Assembly (NCBI GenBank): GCA_036785705.1
Contig: JAWUZG010000970.1
Span: forward strand, 4,808,501 to 4,872,500
Origin: Acanthornis magna
Taxonomy: Eukaryota; Chordata; Aves; Passeriformes; Acanthizidae
Length of the DNA: 64,000 bases
Reading direction: 5' to 3'
The notes below the pieces were generated by a model that did not search any database, was not told the origin of the DNA, and was given only the letters and a program-made list of their open reading frames with translations. The position numbers were made by a program, and so were the translations under genes. This document shows positions 63,352 to 64,000 of the stretch, piece by piece (within the stretch, counting starts at the first letter, position 1; each line of letters opens with the position of its first letter).

Positions 63352-64000
63352 ATTCACATTGAGGGTATCCACCCCAGAGTAATGAGGGAACTAGTGAAAG
63401 AACTTGTTAAACTACTCCCAATCCTCTACCAGCAGTCCTGGTTAACTGAAGAAGTTCCAGCTGACTGGAAATTAGCAAATGTAGTGCCCTCTACAAGAAG
63501 GGTCCAAAGCATGATTCAGGGAACTACAGGCCTGTCAGCCCTACCTTGATTCTGAGCAAGGTTATGGAAGAAATTATCCTGAGTGCCATTACATGGCACA
63601 TGCAGGACAACCAGGGAATCAAGCCCAGTCAACATGGACTTACAAAAGGCAGGTCCTGCTTGCCCAACCTGATCTTCTTCTGTGACCCCAGTGACCCACT
63701 TAGTAGATGAGGGAAAGGCTGTGTATATACTCTATGTAGACTTCACCAAAGCGTTTGACAGTTTCCCACAACATCCTCCTAGAAAACCTGGCTGCTCGGG
63801 ATTTGGATGGGTAGACTCTTCAGTAGGTAAAAACCTGGCTGGATGGTCGGACCCAGAGTTGTGGTGAATTGAGCTAAATCCACTTGACAGCTAGTCACTA
63901 GTCATGTTCTCCAGCGCTCAATTTTGGAGCTGGTCCCTGTTTAGCATCTTTAATGATGATCTGGATCTGGGGATTCAGGGCACCCTCAGTAAATTTGCAG
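63352..64000 (+). mobile_element. CR1 LINE reverse transcriptase fragment, plus strand, cut by window end
   Basis: The fragment opens in the early reverse-transcriptase region (Trp-Leu-Thr-Glu-Glu..Pro-Ala-Asp-Trp-Lys-Leu-Ala-Asn-like codons near 63440-63480). It passes Asn-Tyr-Arg-Pro-Val-Ser (63521-63540) and reaches motif A as Val-Asp-Phe-Thr-Lys-Ala-Phe-Asp-Ser at about 63736-63762, with the catalytic Asp retained. It ends with the window inside Lys-Phe-Ala, one codon before the motif C Asp-Asp. Frameshifts (for example around 63485 and 63690) make it a pseudogene. It overlaps the reverse-transcriptase region also present at 60.9-61.3 kb, so it is a separate insertion. More CR1 sequence should follow downstream. 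Confidence 0.93.

Noticed and set aside
1..64000. CRISPR array, operon, phage or bacterial mobile element
   Set aside because: No regularly spaced direct repeats, no dense coding, and clear CR1 retroposons place the window in a vertebrate nuclear genome.

Overview
This window reads as nuclear DNA of a bird. It is AT-rich and non-coding in character. Its recognisable interspersed repeats are almost all CR1 LINEs, the dominant retroposon of birds, including copies with the typical CR1 3' end. It also holds one compact, CpG-bearing LTR and one palindromic element that resembles an old sauropsid MITE. I saw no operons, bacterial signals, CRISPR arrays, tRNA or rRNA genes. Turtle or crocodile DNA is possible, but the low repeat density favours a bird. 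The species cannot be named from the sequence.

I could not identify any exon of a cellular protein-coding gene. Most open frames are short, unrecognised and typical of chance frames in AT-rich DNA. The window is therefore best read as an intergenic desert or the inside of a very long intron.

Layout. 1-1.4 kb: nothing recognised. 1.4-2.0 kb: old minus-strand CR1. 2.65-2.83 kb: unrecognised 57-codon frame. 2.8-9.3 kb: AT-rich DNA with simple repeats and a GC-richer unassigned block at 8.16-8.69 kb. 9.34-9.54 kb: CR1 3' end, plus strand. 9.5-17.9 kb: nothing but simple repeats. 17.95-18.17 kb: CR1 3' end, plus strand. 19.31-19.81 kb: longest open frame, unrecognised. 21.86-22.11 kb: CR1, minus strand. 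22.4-23.6 kb: TA/TG microsatellites. 26.34-26.47 and 27.01-27.14 kb: two diverged copies of an unknown repeat. 33.07-33.19 kb: palindromic MITE-like element. 37.68-38.06 kb: solo LTR with a perfect 6-bp target-site duplication. 40.6-41.4 kb: old CR1, plus strand. 41.4-57.8 kb: nearly featureless, with a long (AT)n at 46.55 kb. 58.03-58.46 kb: second GC-richer unassigned block. 60.33-62.12 kb: long, internally deleted CR1 carrying endonuclease, reverse transcriptase and 3' parts. 63.35-64.0 kb: another CR1 reverse-transcriptase fragment that runs off the window.

Nothing here works together as a system. The content is the sediment of independent retroposon insertions. The points most worth a second look are the LTR with intact target-site duplication, the unassigned 26.3/27.0 kb repeat pair, the palindromic element at 33.1 kb, and two unrecognised open frames (2.66 and 19.3 kb). 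CR1 and LTR calls rest on remembered consensus sequences and were not searched against a library.
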